29,934 nt of DNA from a virus, in IMG/VR virus record IMGVR_UViG_3300037488_000376, positions 1-29,934 of that record. One strand, given 5' to 3'. Shown piece by piece: positions 7,274 to 16,309 of the stretch (the stretch's first letter is position 1; each line of letters starts with the position of its first letter). The translations under genes were made by a program, and so were the position numbers. Under the pieces are notes generated by a model. That model was not told the origin of the DNA, searched no databases, and saw nothing but the letters and a program-made list of their open reading frames with translations.

Positions 7274-10200
7274 ATTATAGGTGTACGTTGGAATTTAGAT
7301 TGAGTGTATTGAATCGTTGCGCTTATTACCGCTGTTTTGCCTACTACTTTAGCTGTGATGTATGGTGCTATTTTATTAGATACCACAGGCATGTACAAAT
7401 CAAATAAGCTAGCAGCCCATCCGCTGTTAAATTGGTTTACTAAAATTGGAGTAGAGCTGTATTGAGTTGTTTTATCTTTCCATACCATAGAGCTATACTC
7501 AAGGCTCGCTACCTTGCCTGTAAAATCGGTTACGTTGTAATCATATTCAAGAATAGAAATGTATACCTTAACCATCCATACCGTTTCTGTAGGCATAGCT
7601 ATAGTGCCGTTATCAATGCCGTCTAAGAATAAATCTATGTTAGTTGGATTAGCGTTTAAAGCTTCTAATCCCATCAGCTGTATAAATCCATGCTGGCTTC
7701 TACCGGGTATAGTTGTGCCGAAGTCTGATGTACCATCATACCACGTACCCCCACCAAAGTGCACACCTCTTACATCAGCTTCTGCCCATCGGCCCATTAC
7801 AGTAGTGCCTTCTAAGTTAGGCCTGATAAAGTTGCGATAGCCTAAAGCTTGGCTGTAGTTGTTGTTAGGGCTAATACCATGGCCTAAGCCACTAACTAAT
7901 ATGCGCTCGTTGTTATTTTCTATCTCAGCTCTATTGACGTTACCCATACCGGTAGCGCTTTTCTGATTACCACTAGTGTTAGTGATATTGCTACCGCCTA
8001 CGTTGTTAGGTGAGGTGATTATACCGCCTGTGCCGTTAGTGCCTGTAGTTGCATAGCAAGCCTTTTTATCATCATCCCAAGTGTAGCCGTAAAACTCGCA
8101 GCATTCTTGCGATCCATTGCTTGTGTCTCCATCGTAATCTAAGAATAAAACTTGTCCTGTACTAGCGCTTATAGTAGATGGTGTGTATTGACATAGCGCT
8201 CCGATGTCAAGCAGTCGCATGAGCTTGCACTTAGTTACTTGCTCCTCTGCTACTATGTAATCAGTTAGCTCTATTACCCTCCACCACGAATCCTTTACCC
8301 AAATCTTATCATTAAATTTTAACCCGAATACATCAGTTACTCCTAACTGAAAATAAGCCTCCATGATTTTCTGCTCATCATCGTAAAGCTCTGCAATATA
8401 CTGCCTCCAATATCTATCGAATAGCGTGTGTAATGGCATAACCTCTATTGGATGCGGAGGAATCTCCTGCCCAAAGTTTAGGTCATTAGTTCCTATTGCT
8501 GTTGGAATAGAACGGTAATGGCTAAGTAGTGGGATAATAGTAAACGTACCTTCCTCAGCTACCTCATCATAGACCATTACTACAGCATCCTCAGCTGCAT
8601 CTCTTCGGTAAAGTATGCGAGGCCCTGGCTCCATAAACTCACCCGTTTCATTAAAGTATTTCGGGATGATGTAATTAGTATTAGGAATAAGGTCGCAAGG
8701 TGAAGCTCCAAAATTTAACTCTACTGTGAAATCACTTGTGCTAAAGTCATTGCCTGCATCAGTTAGCCTGAGCTCTCCATAGACTCTCTGAGCTCCACTC
8801 TTATACTTAGCATTAAATACATCTCCCTGCTCTTTGTAGCTCCACTTCAATAATCTCTTTCTTACATCTGAAGCTGGAGTAAGTGTGATGTCTTTAGATA
8901 GGTCTAGTTTAGGTGTCCAATCGTAATCTGCACCGCTACCCAAATACTCTACCATTGGAATAATCTCAACAGCGTTAGGCATGTTAGCATCAGGCACCAG
9001 CACAGCATTAAACATCTTGAGAATATCTCTTAAGAAATCTACTTGCTTCATCTCAGGTGCGTTGCGTATAAAATTAATAGGCTGTGCCTGTAGCTCTCCT
9101 GTTACAAATGTTATACCTATTGTGCTATCTGCATTAATAGTTACATTCTGTGAGCTGCCCGCATGTGCGTAAATAAAAAATCTTATTTCATCTCCTACTT
9201 GTAAAGGTAATTCTAAAGATGCATTAACTGCAAATGGATTGTTTTGTACTATTTGCTGCATATTAGTACCTGCAATCCATTGATTACTTGTAGGCCCGAC
9301 ATTTTGAGCAAATGGAATAGGCAAAATAAAGTCTAATCCGCCTCTTGTAACTCTTAAATTTATGTCGTAATCATGCCATGATTGGTTAGAATAACCTGTA
9401 AAATCTACATCTATTTCTAAATTAACATTAAACGTAGTATTGAAATTACCCTGAGACGTATAGACATCTGATGCAAAGCTGTTAGATGGATCAAATGTTT
9501 CAGTTAATCCTGTAAGCTGTTTGTAATAATAGCCACCATTGCCTTGAGTATCTATAGTTACGTTATGATTTGCAGTGTATTCTGCACTAAACTTGGCTTC
9601 TTCTGCTGCAATATTTCCAAGCGTTAATGGATTCTGAATGTACGGAATGTACATTTCTATTAGCTCCTCATCTAAAGTAGTGCCTGTATAAGTAAAGCCA
9701 GCTTCTGTAATAATCTTATTTAACAGCCACTTAGCCTGTAGCGCTAAGGTTAATTCACCGGTATAGATAGGATTAACAGAGCTGAATATCCTTCGGCTTG
9801 TTACTGTGCTATCCTCGCTCCAGTTCTGCCCCTTATCAGTTAGCGTGTAGCAGATAGCTCCTGAAAATAAAGTACCATCGTTAATTAGATTTACATTCTC
9901 ATAGCTATTCTCATGCGCTAAATCTGTATAGTCTAATTCACTGATAAGCTTATCTCCAATGCTGCGAGCTAAGTCTACTGTCTCACCAAAGAATGAAATA
10001 ACGAATTCATGTATCTTACCCTGATGGGTAACAGCCTGCTTAAATTGTATGTGCCCCTCAGCAATGGGTAAAGTGTTTACTGATAGCGTTGCGTCTATCT
10101 TGCGTAACACATTGATTTGTGTAGTGTCATTATTCAGTAAGCTTGGGCTGTATTGCTGCCCGAAGAAAGCCACGTTATTATCAGTAGCAGGGATTCTAAA

Positions 10201-10344
10201 CTCACGCGAGAAAGCTCCCCTGGTTGTGAACTCAGAAACGCTGTTGAAGTTAGATGAGTAGCTTATGCTCTCATTCTCGTATAGGTCTACTAATGTAGCA
10301 GCTCCATTCGAAGCCGTTACTGTTAACAATACTTCTGCTCTCAT
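7270..10344 (-). CDS. Large tail-tip / baseplate protein with fibre-like C-terminus
   Basis: The product has 1024 residues. The first ~700 are beta-rich and read like a tail hub or distal tip protein: starting MRAEVLLTVTASNGA with an N-terminal segment FTTRGAFSREFRIPAT, later RNAPEMKQVDFLRDILKMFN (~430-450), features seen in tail proteins of Bacteroidota phages. A Cys-bearing linker (QECCEFYGYTWDDDKKACYA, ~745-765) leads to a Gly/Asn-rich zone. Residues ~840-915 hold VMGRWAEADVRGVHFGGGTW and PGRSQHGFIQLMG, typical of trimeric fibre ends with a possible self-folding chaperone. It probably contacts the host surface. Start and stop overlap neighbours. Confidence 0.7.
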   Translation of the reverse strand: MRAEVLLTVTASNGAATLVDLYENESISYSSNFNSVSEFTTRGAFSREFRIPATDNNVAFFGQQYSPSLLNNDTTQINVLRKIDATLSVNTLPIAEGHIQFKQAVTHQGKIHEFVISFFGETVDLARSIGDKLISELDYTDLAHENSYENVNLINDGTLFSGAICYTLTDKGQNWSEDSTVTSRRIFSSVNPIYTGELTLALQAKWLLNKIITEAGFTYTGTTLDEELIEMYIPYIQNPLTLGNIAAEEAKFSAEYTANHNVTIDTQGNGGYYYKQLTGLTETFDPSNSFASDVYTSQGNFNTTFNVNLEIDVDFTGYSNQSWHDYDINLRVTRGGLDFILPIPFAQNVGPTSNQWIAGTNMQQIVQNNPFAVNASLELPLQVGDEIRFFIYAHAGSSQNVTINADSTIGITFVTGELQAQPINFIRNAPEMKQVDFLRDILKMFNAVLVPDANMPNAVEIIPMVEYLGSGADYDWTPKLDLSKDITLTPASDVRKRLLKWSYKEQGDVFNAKYKSGAQRVYGELRLTDAGNDFSTSDFTVELNFGASPCDLIPNTNYIIPKYFNETGEFMEPGPRILYRRDAAEDAVVMVYDEVAEEGTFTIIPLLSHYRSIPTAIGTNDLNFGQEIPPHPIEVMPLHTLFDRYWRQYIAELYDDEQKIMEAYFQLGVTDVFGLKFNDKIWVKDSWWRVIELTDYIVAEEQVTKCKLMRLLDIGALCQYTPSTISASTGQVLFLDYDGDTSNGSQECCEFYGYTWDDDKKACYATTGTNGTGGIITSPNNVGGSNITNTSGNQKSATGMGNVNRAEIENNNERILVSGLGHGISPNNNYSQALGYRNFIRPNLEGTTVMGRWAEADVRGVHFGGGTWYDGTSDFGTTIPGRSQHGFIQLMGLEALNANPTNIDLFLDGIDNGTIAMPTETVWMVKVYISILEYDYNVTDFTGKVASLEYSSMVWKDKTTQYSSTPILVNQFNSGWAASLFDLYMPVVSNKIAPYITAKVVGKTAVISATIQYTQSKFQRTPII

Positions 10345-11624
10345 TATGCTGTGTAATCGTTACTGAATTTTAACATCAATTCTAAATCATTCTTAACGTA
10401 GCTACGTGATTTAATTGCAGTGTAGTTATTGCTATCAATTACTACGGGAGTAGCTTCGCCCTTATTACTAATGATGTAAACTGATTCAGAGTAAATCAGA
10501 TTCTTAAGGTATTCAAATTGTCCTTCAGTTAAGAAGTCAGTTCTAATTCTTAGCATCTTCTCTACAAATGGGCTGCGCTCTGTTAGCCCTCTATCGTACG
10601 TGTTAAATCCAAACGCTGTAGTTTCGTCTGCTGTGCCGTAGTTACCTACTACCTTCCTGTAGCGCTTGCGCTCCACTGAGTAACTTTCCTCAGAGCGTTT
10701 AGTAAAATTGAAATAGTCCCATCCACCTCGGCTGTTAGTCCAGCCTAGTCTCACCTTATCGAATCTGCACTCGTCATCTGCTTTGAATACAGCTATTGAT
10801 CGTGCAGTTGCTGAGCCTCCTGCATTTCTAAAGTTAATTAGGTAGTGATGCCATGTAGCTTGCAAGCCGAAAATATCATCTATGTTAGCAGGTAGTAGGG
10901 GAAGATGGTTAATAGTGCCTGCTGCAATTACACATGCTAGCGTATCGGTTTGGATAGGTGTGCCTGCTGCATTGAATTGCACTATCTGAATGTCATCTAT
11001 AGCATTACCCGTTAAAGTAGAGCCGTCATCAGCAGGAATAGTAAGCACTCCCCAATCATCTTCAAACCCTGTTATGCCTATCGTGTTAGCGCCCAAAGAG
11101 TATTGGCTTAATACATCATCCATTGCATAGGTGCTTCGATATAAATCACTCATGATTTGACTACCGCTGCCGTTTAATGCAAAGTAATCAGATGGATCAG
11201 GATTAAACCCATCACTAATCTGAAAAGCTGCATTGATTAATGCGCTGCCATCTAGTGGATAAGTAGTGGCCTGCACTGTGAATAAGCCTAGCACCTCATA
11301 GCCCTCTTGTATAATTGTGCTAATGCCCAAAATATTACGCGAGGTAGCAGCATCTTGCACCGTTATGGATGCAAATAGAGAAGGTACAGCATCTGTGCTG
11401 TTTACTCCTAAATCCATTGCCTGATTCACTACAGGGTTAAGGTCAAATACTAACGCACCTGATAAGTTAGGCTGCACGTAAAAGATATTAGTAGTAGTGC
11501 CATTGCTTACCGTTATCACATAGCGAAAGCCAGGCTGCCCTATGTTAGTTGACGTAGCCACTACTATAAGCTTTTGCTTTAGTGCTGTAAATATGTAGGG
11601 CTGCTGCTGTATTGTAATAGCCAT
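10344..11624 (-). CDS. Distal tail / baseplate protein
   Basis: The product has 426 residues and no membrane segment. It is beta-rich in the first half (MAITIQQQPYIFTALKQKLI), and the C-terminal third has a basic, aromatic segment (RLGWTNSRGGWDYFNFTKRS, ~292-311) followed by a domain ending LMLKFSNDYTA. Proteins of this kind stand immediately before the large tail-tip protein in many Bacteroidota siphoviruses, and a distal-tail or baseplate role is inferred. Overlap of stop and start with both neighbours (1 base each) suggests tight coupling. I cannot name a precise family. Confidence 0.6.
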   Translation of the reverse strand: MAITIQQQPYIFTALKQKLIVVATSTNIGQPGFRYVITVSNGTTTNIFYVQPNLSGALVFDLNPVVNQAMDLGVNSTDAVPSLFASITVQDAATSRNILGISTIIQEGYEVLGLFTVQATTYPLDGSALINAAFQISDGFNPDPSDYFALNGSGSQIMSDLYRSTYAMDDVLSQYSLGANTIGITGFEDDWGVLTIPADDGSTLTGNAIDDIQIVQFNAAGTPIQTDTLACVIAAGTINHLPLLPANIDDIFGLQATWHHYLINFRNAGGSATARSIAVFKADDECRFDKVRLGWTNSRGGWDYFNFTKRSEESYSVERKRYRKVVGNYGTADETTAFGFNTYDRGLTERSPFVEKMLRIRTDFLTEGQFEYLKNLIYSESVYIISNKGEATPVVIDSNNYTAIKSRSYVKNDLELMLKFSNDYTA

Positions 11625-12247
11625 TATGCTGGTTTAATATTAGTTAGTTTTCTCGTTTGATTTAAGATGTAGATGTAGACAGCTTCGGCCATTGCAGCGT
11701 TCAGCTGAGGCCCGTAATCAGGTAAGGTTTCTAAATAGGCATCTCTCCAATAATATAGCGGAGCAATACCTTTCTTTTCAATACTCTTAGCCATTGCATT
11801 AGCTACTCTTCTACGCTGATCTTCATCTTTGTTAGTTGCGCTCTTAGCAAACTTAGTCATCTTGCCCGTCTCACCCATAGCACGTAGCTTAATCTTCTTT
11901 AGATTCATCCAATTAAGGATAGCTTCTACCGGAGGCTTAGCTGCTCCTGCTGCGAATCTTGTATCTATCCCTTTGTAATTACTCTCCTTACCTTGTCTAC
12001 CATACTCTACCCATGCTGCATAAGCAGCAGTAGAGCCAAAGCCTATAGATGGAGTAGCACCGCTAACATCTAAGTCATAATAAAGGGAAGCTGCTAGCGT
12101 TCCTGTTGTGTTAGCCTTTCTTTTCTTGCCGTATCTCGTTTGCTGGATGCGGATATTTGAGCGTGCGCTTTCTGTTACGGATTCCCCGAAATCTAAAAGC
12201 ACATCGTATAGCGCTCCTTGTTCAAACAGCTCAGCTAAGATGCTCAT
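11624..12247 (-). CDS. HK97 gp10-like head-tail joining / tail completion protein
   Basis: The product has 207 residues. The core segment STAAYAAWVEYGRQGKE (~72-88), followed by AAGAAKPPVEAILNWMNLKK (~100-119) and a helix with RRVANAMAKSIEKKGIAP, is the pattern of HK97 gp10-like proteins: a strand-turn with EYG, a PP-rich helix cap and an Ala-rich helix before a KGI/P motif. Such proteins sit at the neck or tail terminator and stop tail growth. The start shares ATGA with the tiny gene upstream. Family membership is by motif recognition. Confidence 0.7.
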   Translation of the reverse strand: MSILAELFEQGALYDVLLDFGESVTESARSNIRIQQTRYGKKRKANTTGTLAASLYYDLDVSGATPSIGFGSTAAYAAWVEYGRQGKESNYKGIDTRFAAGAAKPPVEAILNWMNLKKIKLRAMGETGKMTKFAKSATNKDEDQRRRVANAMAKSIEKKGIAPLYYWRDAYLETLPDYGPQLNAAMAEAVYIYILNQTRKLTNIKPA

Positions 12248-12366
12248 TCCTCTTCAGGTACTTCTTCAGTTACTGTTGTATAATTTCCCCACTCAATAGC
12301 TTCCGCTTCGTTGAGCGTTTCGATGTAACCGTTTTCGGTTATCATTCTATACTTTGTGATTATCAT
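12244..12366 (-). CDS. 40-residue acidic tail-module microprotein
   Basis: The frame runs from ATG 12364-12366 to TGA 12244-12246 and encodes MIITKYRMITENGYIETLNE then a short acidic end (…VPEEE). It overlaps the stop of the receptor-binding protein gene (ATGA) and the start of the gp10-like gene (ATGA), so it exactly fills the gap between them. That double coupling and its unusually acidic C-terminus support a real gene although it is tiny. The function is unknown; small proteins after fibre genes can be fibre chaperones, which is only a suggestion here. Confidence 0.65.
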   Translation of the reverse strand: MIITKYRMITENGYIETLNEAEAIEWGNYTTVTEEVPEEE

Positions 12367-14816
12367 GTGCGAGGTGTTGTTAATACGTTTTCATATCCTA
12401 AATAGTCGCAAAATACACTTCTACTTGTTGTTCCTATTGTTTTAGCAATGGACTGCTTTACATTAAATCCACGAGGATTATTGGCAGCAAGCCATTTAGG
12501 AATATTGGTTGTATGCGTTGCTGCTAAAGTGCCGTTAATATAGAAAGCAACTGAAGTAGCTGCTGCATTAACTTCTATTCTTAATTTAGTCCAAGCACCA
12601 GCAGTTACTACTGATGTAGTTGTAGTAAGTGTGCGAACAGCACTTACTGAAGTAACACATTGCCAGTTCGGAGTAGCGGCAGTTCCGTTTTGAGTTGCGC
12701 CTTCATCGTATGTAAAAAACGCTCCGTTTGTATCAGCTCCATTTGTCGGTGCATTACCAAAACCACTAACAAATCTAAATCTGTTTGCAGCATCTGATAA
12801 AGTTTCTACATTCACGAATGTTTCAAATACCCAAGAGCCACCTCCAAAGAAAAATTGTGCAGTAATAAATCCTTCGTTTGTGTGTGTAGCGTAAGCCGTT
12901 GCCGTTGTTCCTGTTTGATATTGACAAAATCCTATTTGATTAATTGTTGCATTTGGTATAGTCGTTACTTGTCGAATAACACTTGCGCCTGTGCCACTTG
13001 TAAATTGTGTAAAATTTGGTGTTAAAGTAGCTGTATTATCAAAGTCGGTAAAATACTGAATGCCTCTTTTAAACTTATCAATAAAAGACAATCCATTTAC
13101 CGCGTCAACGGTTGGAAATTTAACGCCTGTACCGTCTACTGCTAACGAGTTCTGTTTGTTAGCTGAATCTTCTTTAGCGTTAAACGCACTCCAATCCGCA
13201 GAACTCAATGCGCCTCTGTTCGCTGCGCTTGCAGTAGGTAAATTGAAGGTGTGTGTACTTGTTGCAGATGAGATAGCGAAGTCTGTTCCACTTGTACCCG
13301 TTGCGAAGTTTTGCACCTGTGCCGTTAAGCCATTCAATGCAGTTAATCCAGTTGAGAATGTAGTAATGACTTGGCATAAATGACTATTCTCAGTGTGAAG
13401 TTTAATCGTTCTGCCTGAGTGCGTGACGTAGATTCTTATTGCTAGTCTATCGGTTGCTGCTAACGTTGTTTGTGGAACTGCTAACGCGCTTACATACAAA
13501 TCTATTGCTGTTCCATTCGTAATGCCTTCTGGAGTAGCTGAGTTAGATGCAATTAAAGATAATGTTGCACCATTCCACTTGTATAACTCCACGTAAAATG
13601 AAGGAGTGCCTCCGTTACTCGAAGCGCTGAAATATGTTTCAAAATTCCAATTCCCTGCGGGTATCTCTAATAAGTTTGGAACGTTTGCATCTGTTATAAA
13701 ACTTTGAATATAACCATTCGCGTTTATTGTGAAATCAGTACCTGCACCAAAGACAGGTGTTCTATCCATTTCTTTGAAAGCCACACCGCCAAATGTACCT
13801 TGTGCTACTGATCCATTTAAGTAGAAAGATAATGAAGCACCGCCGCCTGTTGACGATGGGAAGTTAGCTAAGCTACCATCACCTCTCACATATTGCGATA
13901 CTACACCTGCTCCTGTAACCGCTATATCTCCCGAACTTGTAATGGGACTATTTGCTACACTAAATGCGGAAGGCATTGTTAAGCCTACGCTTGTAACTGT
14001 GCCTGTAGGTAAAGTAGGTAAGTTATCTAAATCATTATAATCGTTGCTAAAAGCAGTAGCTCCTAAATCAGCAGTGTTAGCTTTTAGCGCTATAGTATCT
14101 AACAGATAAACTATATCATCTGTGATAGAAATTATAACAGCACAATCGGGTAAAGTCTCACAAGTAAGGCCGATGTTATCTACTATTGCATACCATCCCT
14201 TTACTCCTGATGCATTAGTACCATAGTAGTAAGAATTACCCGGTGCCTCTTGATCATTATCTAAGCTAACAAATACACCATCTTGGTGCAAGCTCTCAAT
14301 AAATTGCAGCGCTCCGAATCCATCGGATGGCGAATTTGTAGGTGTATTATAGTTCCAACTTGCAGGAATAGAGCATGCGCTCCAATCGTAATCTAAGCTG
14401 AGCTCTATTATCCCCGTAACTCCCGTTAGCGTGTGAGTGTATTGCTCAACGAATGGCTCAGAGTTTACAGGTCTAGTTAGCACTACGTCATCACCGAACA
14501 TATTGCCCAAGTGAATCTCGTTAATTAAATCTTGAAAGATTAATGAGCAGTCAGTAATACTCTCTGCCTGATAGCCTGTCTTATCTTCCTTATCTCTTGG
14601 CAGATCAGAGATAAATATCTCAAAACTGAAAGCTCTTGTACCTGGCGAATAGTTAATGGCTCTTGGCTTAACGTGCATCCATGGCCACTCAGCTTCTTTC
14701 TCTAAATCGGCTTGGCTTATCTCACCATGCGTAAACCTTCTCAGTTGAAAGTGCCCATCTGCGAATTGTCTAAACCTATCTACTATTACGTTGTACGTAT
14801 AATTAATTGTGCTCAT
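12363..14816 (-). CDS. Receptor-binding tail fibre with N-terminal tail-completion domain and C-terminal lectin-like domain
   Basis: The product has 817 residues in three parts. Residues 1-155 (with HVKPRAINYSPGTRAFSFEI and CSLIFQDLINEI) resemble a stand-alone ~150-residue tail protein of Bacteroidota phages, possibly tail terminator-like. Residues ~265-560 are fibre sequence with VTSVGLTMPSAFSVANSPIT, YVRGDGSLANFP and RGALSSADWSAFNAKED, repeats common in phage fibres, interrupted by a beta-sandwich-like segment (~330-485). Residues ~585-817 read like a concanavalin/LamG jelly-roll, with AGAWTKLRIEVNAAATSVAF near the expected strand. It probably recognises surface glycan. The sequential fusion suggests domain exchange in the C-terminus. 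Confidence 0.75.
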   Translation of the reverse strand: MSTINYTYNVIVDRFRQFADGHFQLRRFTHGEISQADLEKEAEWPWMHVKPRAINYSPGTRAFSFEIFISDLPRDKEDKTGYQAESITDCSLIFQDLINEIHLGNMFGDDVVLTRPVNSEPFVEQYTHTLTGVTGIIELSLDYDWSACSIPASWNYNTPTNSPSDGFGALQFIESLHQDGVFVSLDNDQEAPGNSYYYGTNASGVKGWYAIVDNIGLTCETLPDCAVIISITDDIVYLLDTIALKANTADLGATAFSNDYNDLDNLPTLPTGTVTSVGLTMPSAFSVANSPITSSGDIAVTGAGVVSQYVRGDGSLANFPSSTGGGASLSFYLNGSVAQGTFGGVAFKEMDRTPVFGAGTDFTINANGYIQSFITDANVPNLLEIPAGNWNFETYFSASSNGGTPSFYVELYKWNGATLSLIASNSATPEGITNGTAIDLYVSALAVPQTTLAATDRLAIRIYVTHSGRTIKLHTENSHLCQVITTFSTGLTALNGLTAQVQNFATGTSGTDFAISSATSTHTFNLPTASAANRGALSSADWSAFNAKEDSANKQNSLAVDGTGVKFPTVDAVNGLSFIDKFKRGIQYFTDFDNTATLTPNFTQFTSGTGASVIRQVTTIPNATINQIGFCQYQTGTTATAYATHTNEGFITAQFFFGGGSWVFETFVNVETLSDAANRFRFVSGFGNAPTNGADTNGAFFTYDEGATQNGTAATPNWQCVTSVSAVRTLTTTTSVVTAGAWTKLRIEVNAAATSVAFYINGTLAATHTTNIPKWLAANNPRGFNVKQSIAKTIGTTSRSVFCDYLGYENVLTTPRT

Positions 14817-14831
14817 ATCTTATAGTGTAAA

Positions 14832-15095
14832 TTAAGACAGCTTTTGTTGTGCTGAGTTAGCATAGTCCATCGCGTAGGTCAAATGGGTGAATATAGTTGT
14901 GGCTCTTGTGTTGGTTATGGCATCGAACTTAGTTACATCTCTCTCACACATCTCCTCTATTACATGCCACCACTGATAGACGCTTGCTAGTGTTTCACCT
15001 CTTCTGCTAGTTGACTGATCTGAGTCCTCAGCTTCTCCAGCTCCGCTTCTAAATATTCGGGTGTACTGTTCACTAAATCGTTTCTGAGTGTCGAA
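14832..15095 (-). CDS. -1 frame extension of the tail assembly chaperone (gpT-like part)
   Basis: After the T9 run the -1 frame encodes 87 residues, ending at TAA 14832-14834. The total fusion is 246 residues (159 before the shift and 87 after). The first ~35 codons overlap the 0-frame tail of the short product; the last ~50, containing QWWHVIEEMCERD and TIFTHLTYAMDYANSAQQ, look like a folded helical domain of the type seen at the end of such fusion chaperones. No ATG with a plausible role opens this frame independently. Without the shift the stretch 14832-14986 would be non-coding, unlike the rest of this compact operon. Confidence 0.65.
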   Translation of the reverse strand, partial: FDTQKRFSEQYTRIFRSGAGEAEDSDQSTSRRGETLASVYQWWHVIEEMCERDVTKFDAITNTRATTIFTHLTYAMDYANSAQQKLS

Positions 15096-15571
15096 AAAAA
15101 AAGCAGCGCAGCATTAACATTAGCTAGATTCATCTTGCGCATCTGAGGTACGTACTTCATGTGAGTAGTGCTATCATACTCCTCTATCTTGTACTGCAAA
15201 TTAATCTCAGCTGTTACCGGTCTATAAAGAATGCACATTAGCTCAGGCATCTGATGGGGAAAGTTCTTACTAAACTCAGATAGGTCTAACCACTCTCCAA
15301 AGGTCATGCTCTTTAAATCAGGATGAAAGCCAAACTTAACCCCATCTATCTCTATGAATTTAGCAAATATCTTCTCATCGTTACGCAAGCCCTCAGCATA
15401 GGCATTCACTATCTTATCAATAGTAGGCATGTCTATCTTTCTGATGTCATCGCGCTTCAATCCTGTGATAGCAGAAATCTGAGAAACGCTATCTGTGCCT
15501 GCTGCTACAAAGTCTACGTAGGTCCCTAGCGTTTGATCTGAATACTTAGTGCTTATTATCTTCTCGCTCAT
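14987..15571 (-). CDS. Tail assembly chaperone, short (0-frame) product
   Basis: The product has 194 residues, soluble and without membrane segments. Residues ~77-125 (KFGFHPDLKSMTFGEWLDLS, then MCILYRPVTAEINLQYKIEE) fit a tail assembly chaperone family of Bacteroidota phages. A helical region and ALLFFSTLRND follow. Chaperones of this type (as lambda gpG) coat the tape measure while the tail tube forms. A run of nine T at 15094-15102 inside the gene allows a -1 shift into a frame that stays open to 14832, giving a longer gpGT-like product. It is placed ahead of all tail genes, which fits. Its stop is 170 bases before the next gene start, a gap the frameshift explains. Confidence 0.75.
   Translation of the reverse strand: MSEKIISTKYSDQTLGTYVDFVAAGTDSVSQISAITGLKRDDIRKIDMPTIDKIVNAYAEGLRNDEKIFAKFIEIDGVKFGFHPDLKSMTFGEWLDLSEFSKNFPHQMPELMCILYRPVTAEINLQYKIEEYDSTTHMKYVPQMRKMNLANVNAALLFFSTLRNDLVNSTPEYLEAELEKLRTQISQLAEEVKH
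15094..15102 (-). promoter_or_regulatory. Slippery T9 run, probable -1 frameshift site
   Basis: On the coding strand codons read CTG CTT TTT TTT TCG. Nine T in a row satisfy the slippery rule X XXY YYZ as T TTT TTT, and they are also long enough for RNA polymerase slippage. After a -1 shift the ribosome reads TTC GAC ACT and meets no stop for 87 codons. A one-base sequencing error in the homopolymer is the main alternative and would make a single fused gene. Confidence 0.65.
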
Positions 15572-15885
15572 AACTTCTCTATTTCTTGTTTAACTTCTTT
15601 CCAATAATAGCTAAGATTATCTAATGCAGTTTGGATTTCAGAATACTTCTCTAAATAATCTACAGCATCTTGCGTAGGTCTCAAGATTGGTAAGGCATTT
15701 ACTATCTCATCTACTGCTATTAAAGCGCATTGCTTTGCATCTTCTTTAGCCTCCTCATCGTAAAGCAATCCTGCTCGCAGATGTATCCAATACTTATCTA
15801 CTAACTCTTTAGCTGTTTCTGCTGGTGTCATACTTAAATCTTTATGCCGATGGTAATCGCTTATGTATTTATATATTTGTGCCAT
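15568..15885 (-). CDS. Small soluble protein of the late operon, unknown function
   Basis: The product has 105 residues, mostly helical, with no signal or membrane segment. It contains AKELVDKYWIHLRAGLLYDE near residues 26-45 and a helix-rich C-terminus ending QEIEKL. Similar small proteins stand near terminase and tail genes in Bacteroidota phages, but I know of no assigned role. It overlaps the upstream gene by 17 bases and the chaperone gene by 4. A start at M18 (15834) would remove the overlap, so the true N-terminus is uncertain. Confidence 0.6.
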   Translation of the reverse strand: MAQIYKYISDYHRHKDLSMTPAETAKELVDKYWIHLRAGLLYDEEAKEDAKQCALIAVDEIVNALPILRPTQDAVDYLEKYSEIQTALDNLSYYWKEVKQEIEKL

Positions 15886-16309
15886 CTATTGTTATGTTAA
15901 TGCTCTTAATCTCAGTGCTCAGCTCTTGCCTTTCGATGTACCCTCGCTGTTTGCCTTGCGTCTTTAAGTAAAAGATTATAGCTGAAGTGTTAGGTGCATC
16001 CTTAATCGTTACTATCTCCCCATCATGAGTTAAGGCTTGCCTCTCTGCTCCCTCCATTAACTTCTTAAGCTGCGATTCTGCAAAGTCTAAAGCTACATTC
16101 TTAAGTGATGCTACAGCAGCAGAATACTCAGCATCATCTTTGAGCCATTCATAGTGAATAGTTCTGCTTAGGCCCATCTTCTCACACGCCTCAGTTACGT
16201 TACCCAAAGAAGCTGTAAGTGCCTGAATCATAGCTTCCTTTTTAACCGTTAACTTTTGTAAAGGCTCTTCCGAGTTTGGCACTGTTTTGCTTCCGAGTTT
16301 GGCACTCAT
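15869..16309 (-). CDS. Probable small terminase subunit (helix-turn-helix)
   Basis: The product has 146 residues. Residues ~26-56 form a helix-turn-helix of the small-terminase kind (IQALTASLGNVTEACEKMGL, then SRTIHYEWLKDDAEY), followed by a long helix (AESQLKKLMEGAERQAL) and a segment TSAIIFYLKTQGKQRGYIER, which is typical of phage small terminase or terminase-associated DNA-binding proteins. Small terminase subunits bind the packaging site and load the large subunit. The large terminase gene is about 3.5 kb upstream in the transcript, separated by the candidate origin and the sigma factor gene, an uncommon split. A general homeodomain-like regulator is the alternative. Confidence 0.65.
   Translation of the reverse strand: MSAKLGSKTVPNSEEPLQKLTVKKEAMIQALTASLGNVTEACEKMGLSRTIHYEWLKDDAEYSAAVASLKNVALDFAESQLKKLMEGAERQALTHDGEIVTIKDAPNTSAIIFYLKTQGKQRGYIERQELSTEIKSINITIDGTNI

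Noticed and set aside
13060-13383. 107-codon plus-strand frame opposite the fibre gene
   Set aside because: It is antisense to a strong fibre domain and arises from its Thr/Ala/Ser-rich codons.
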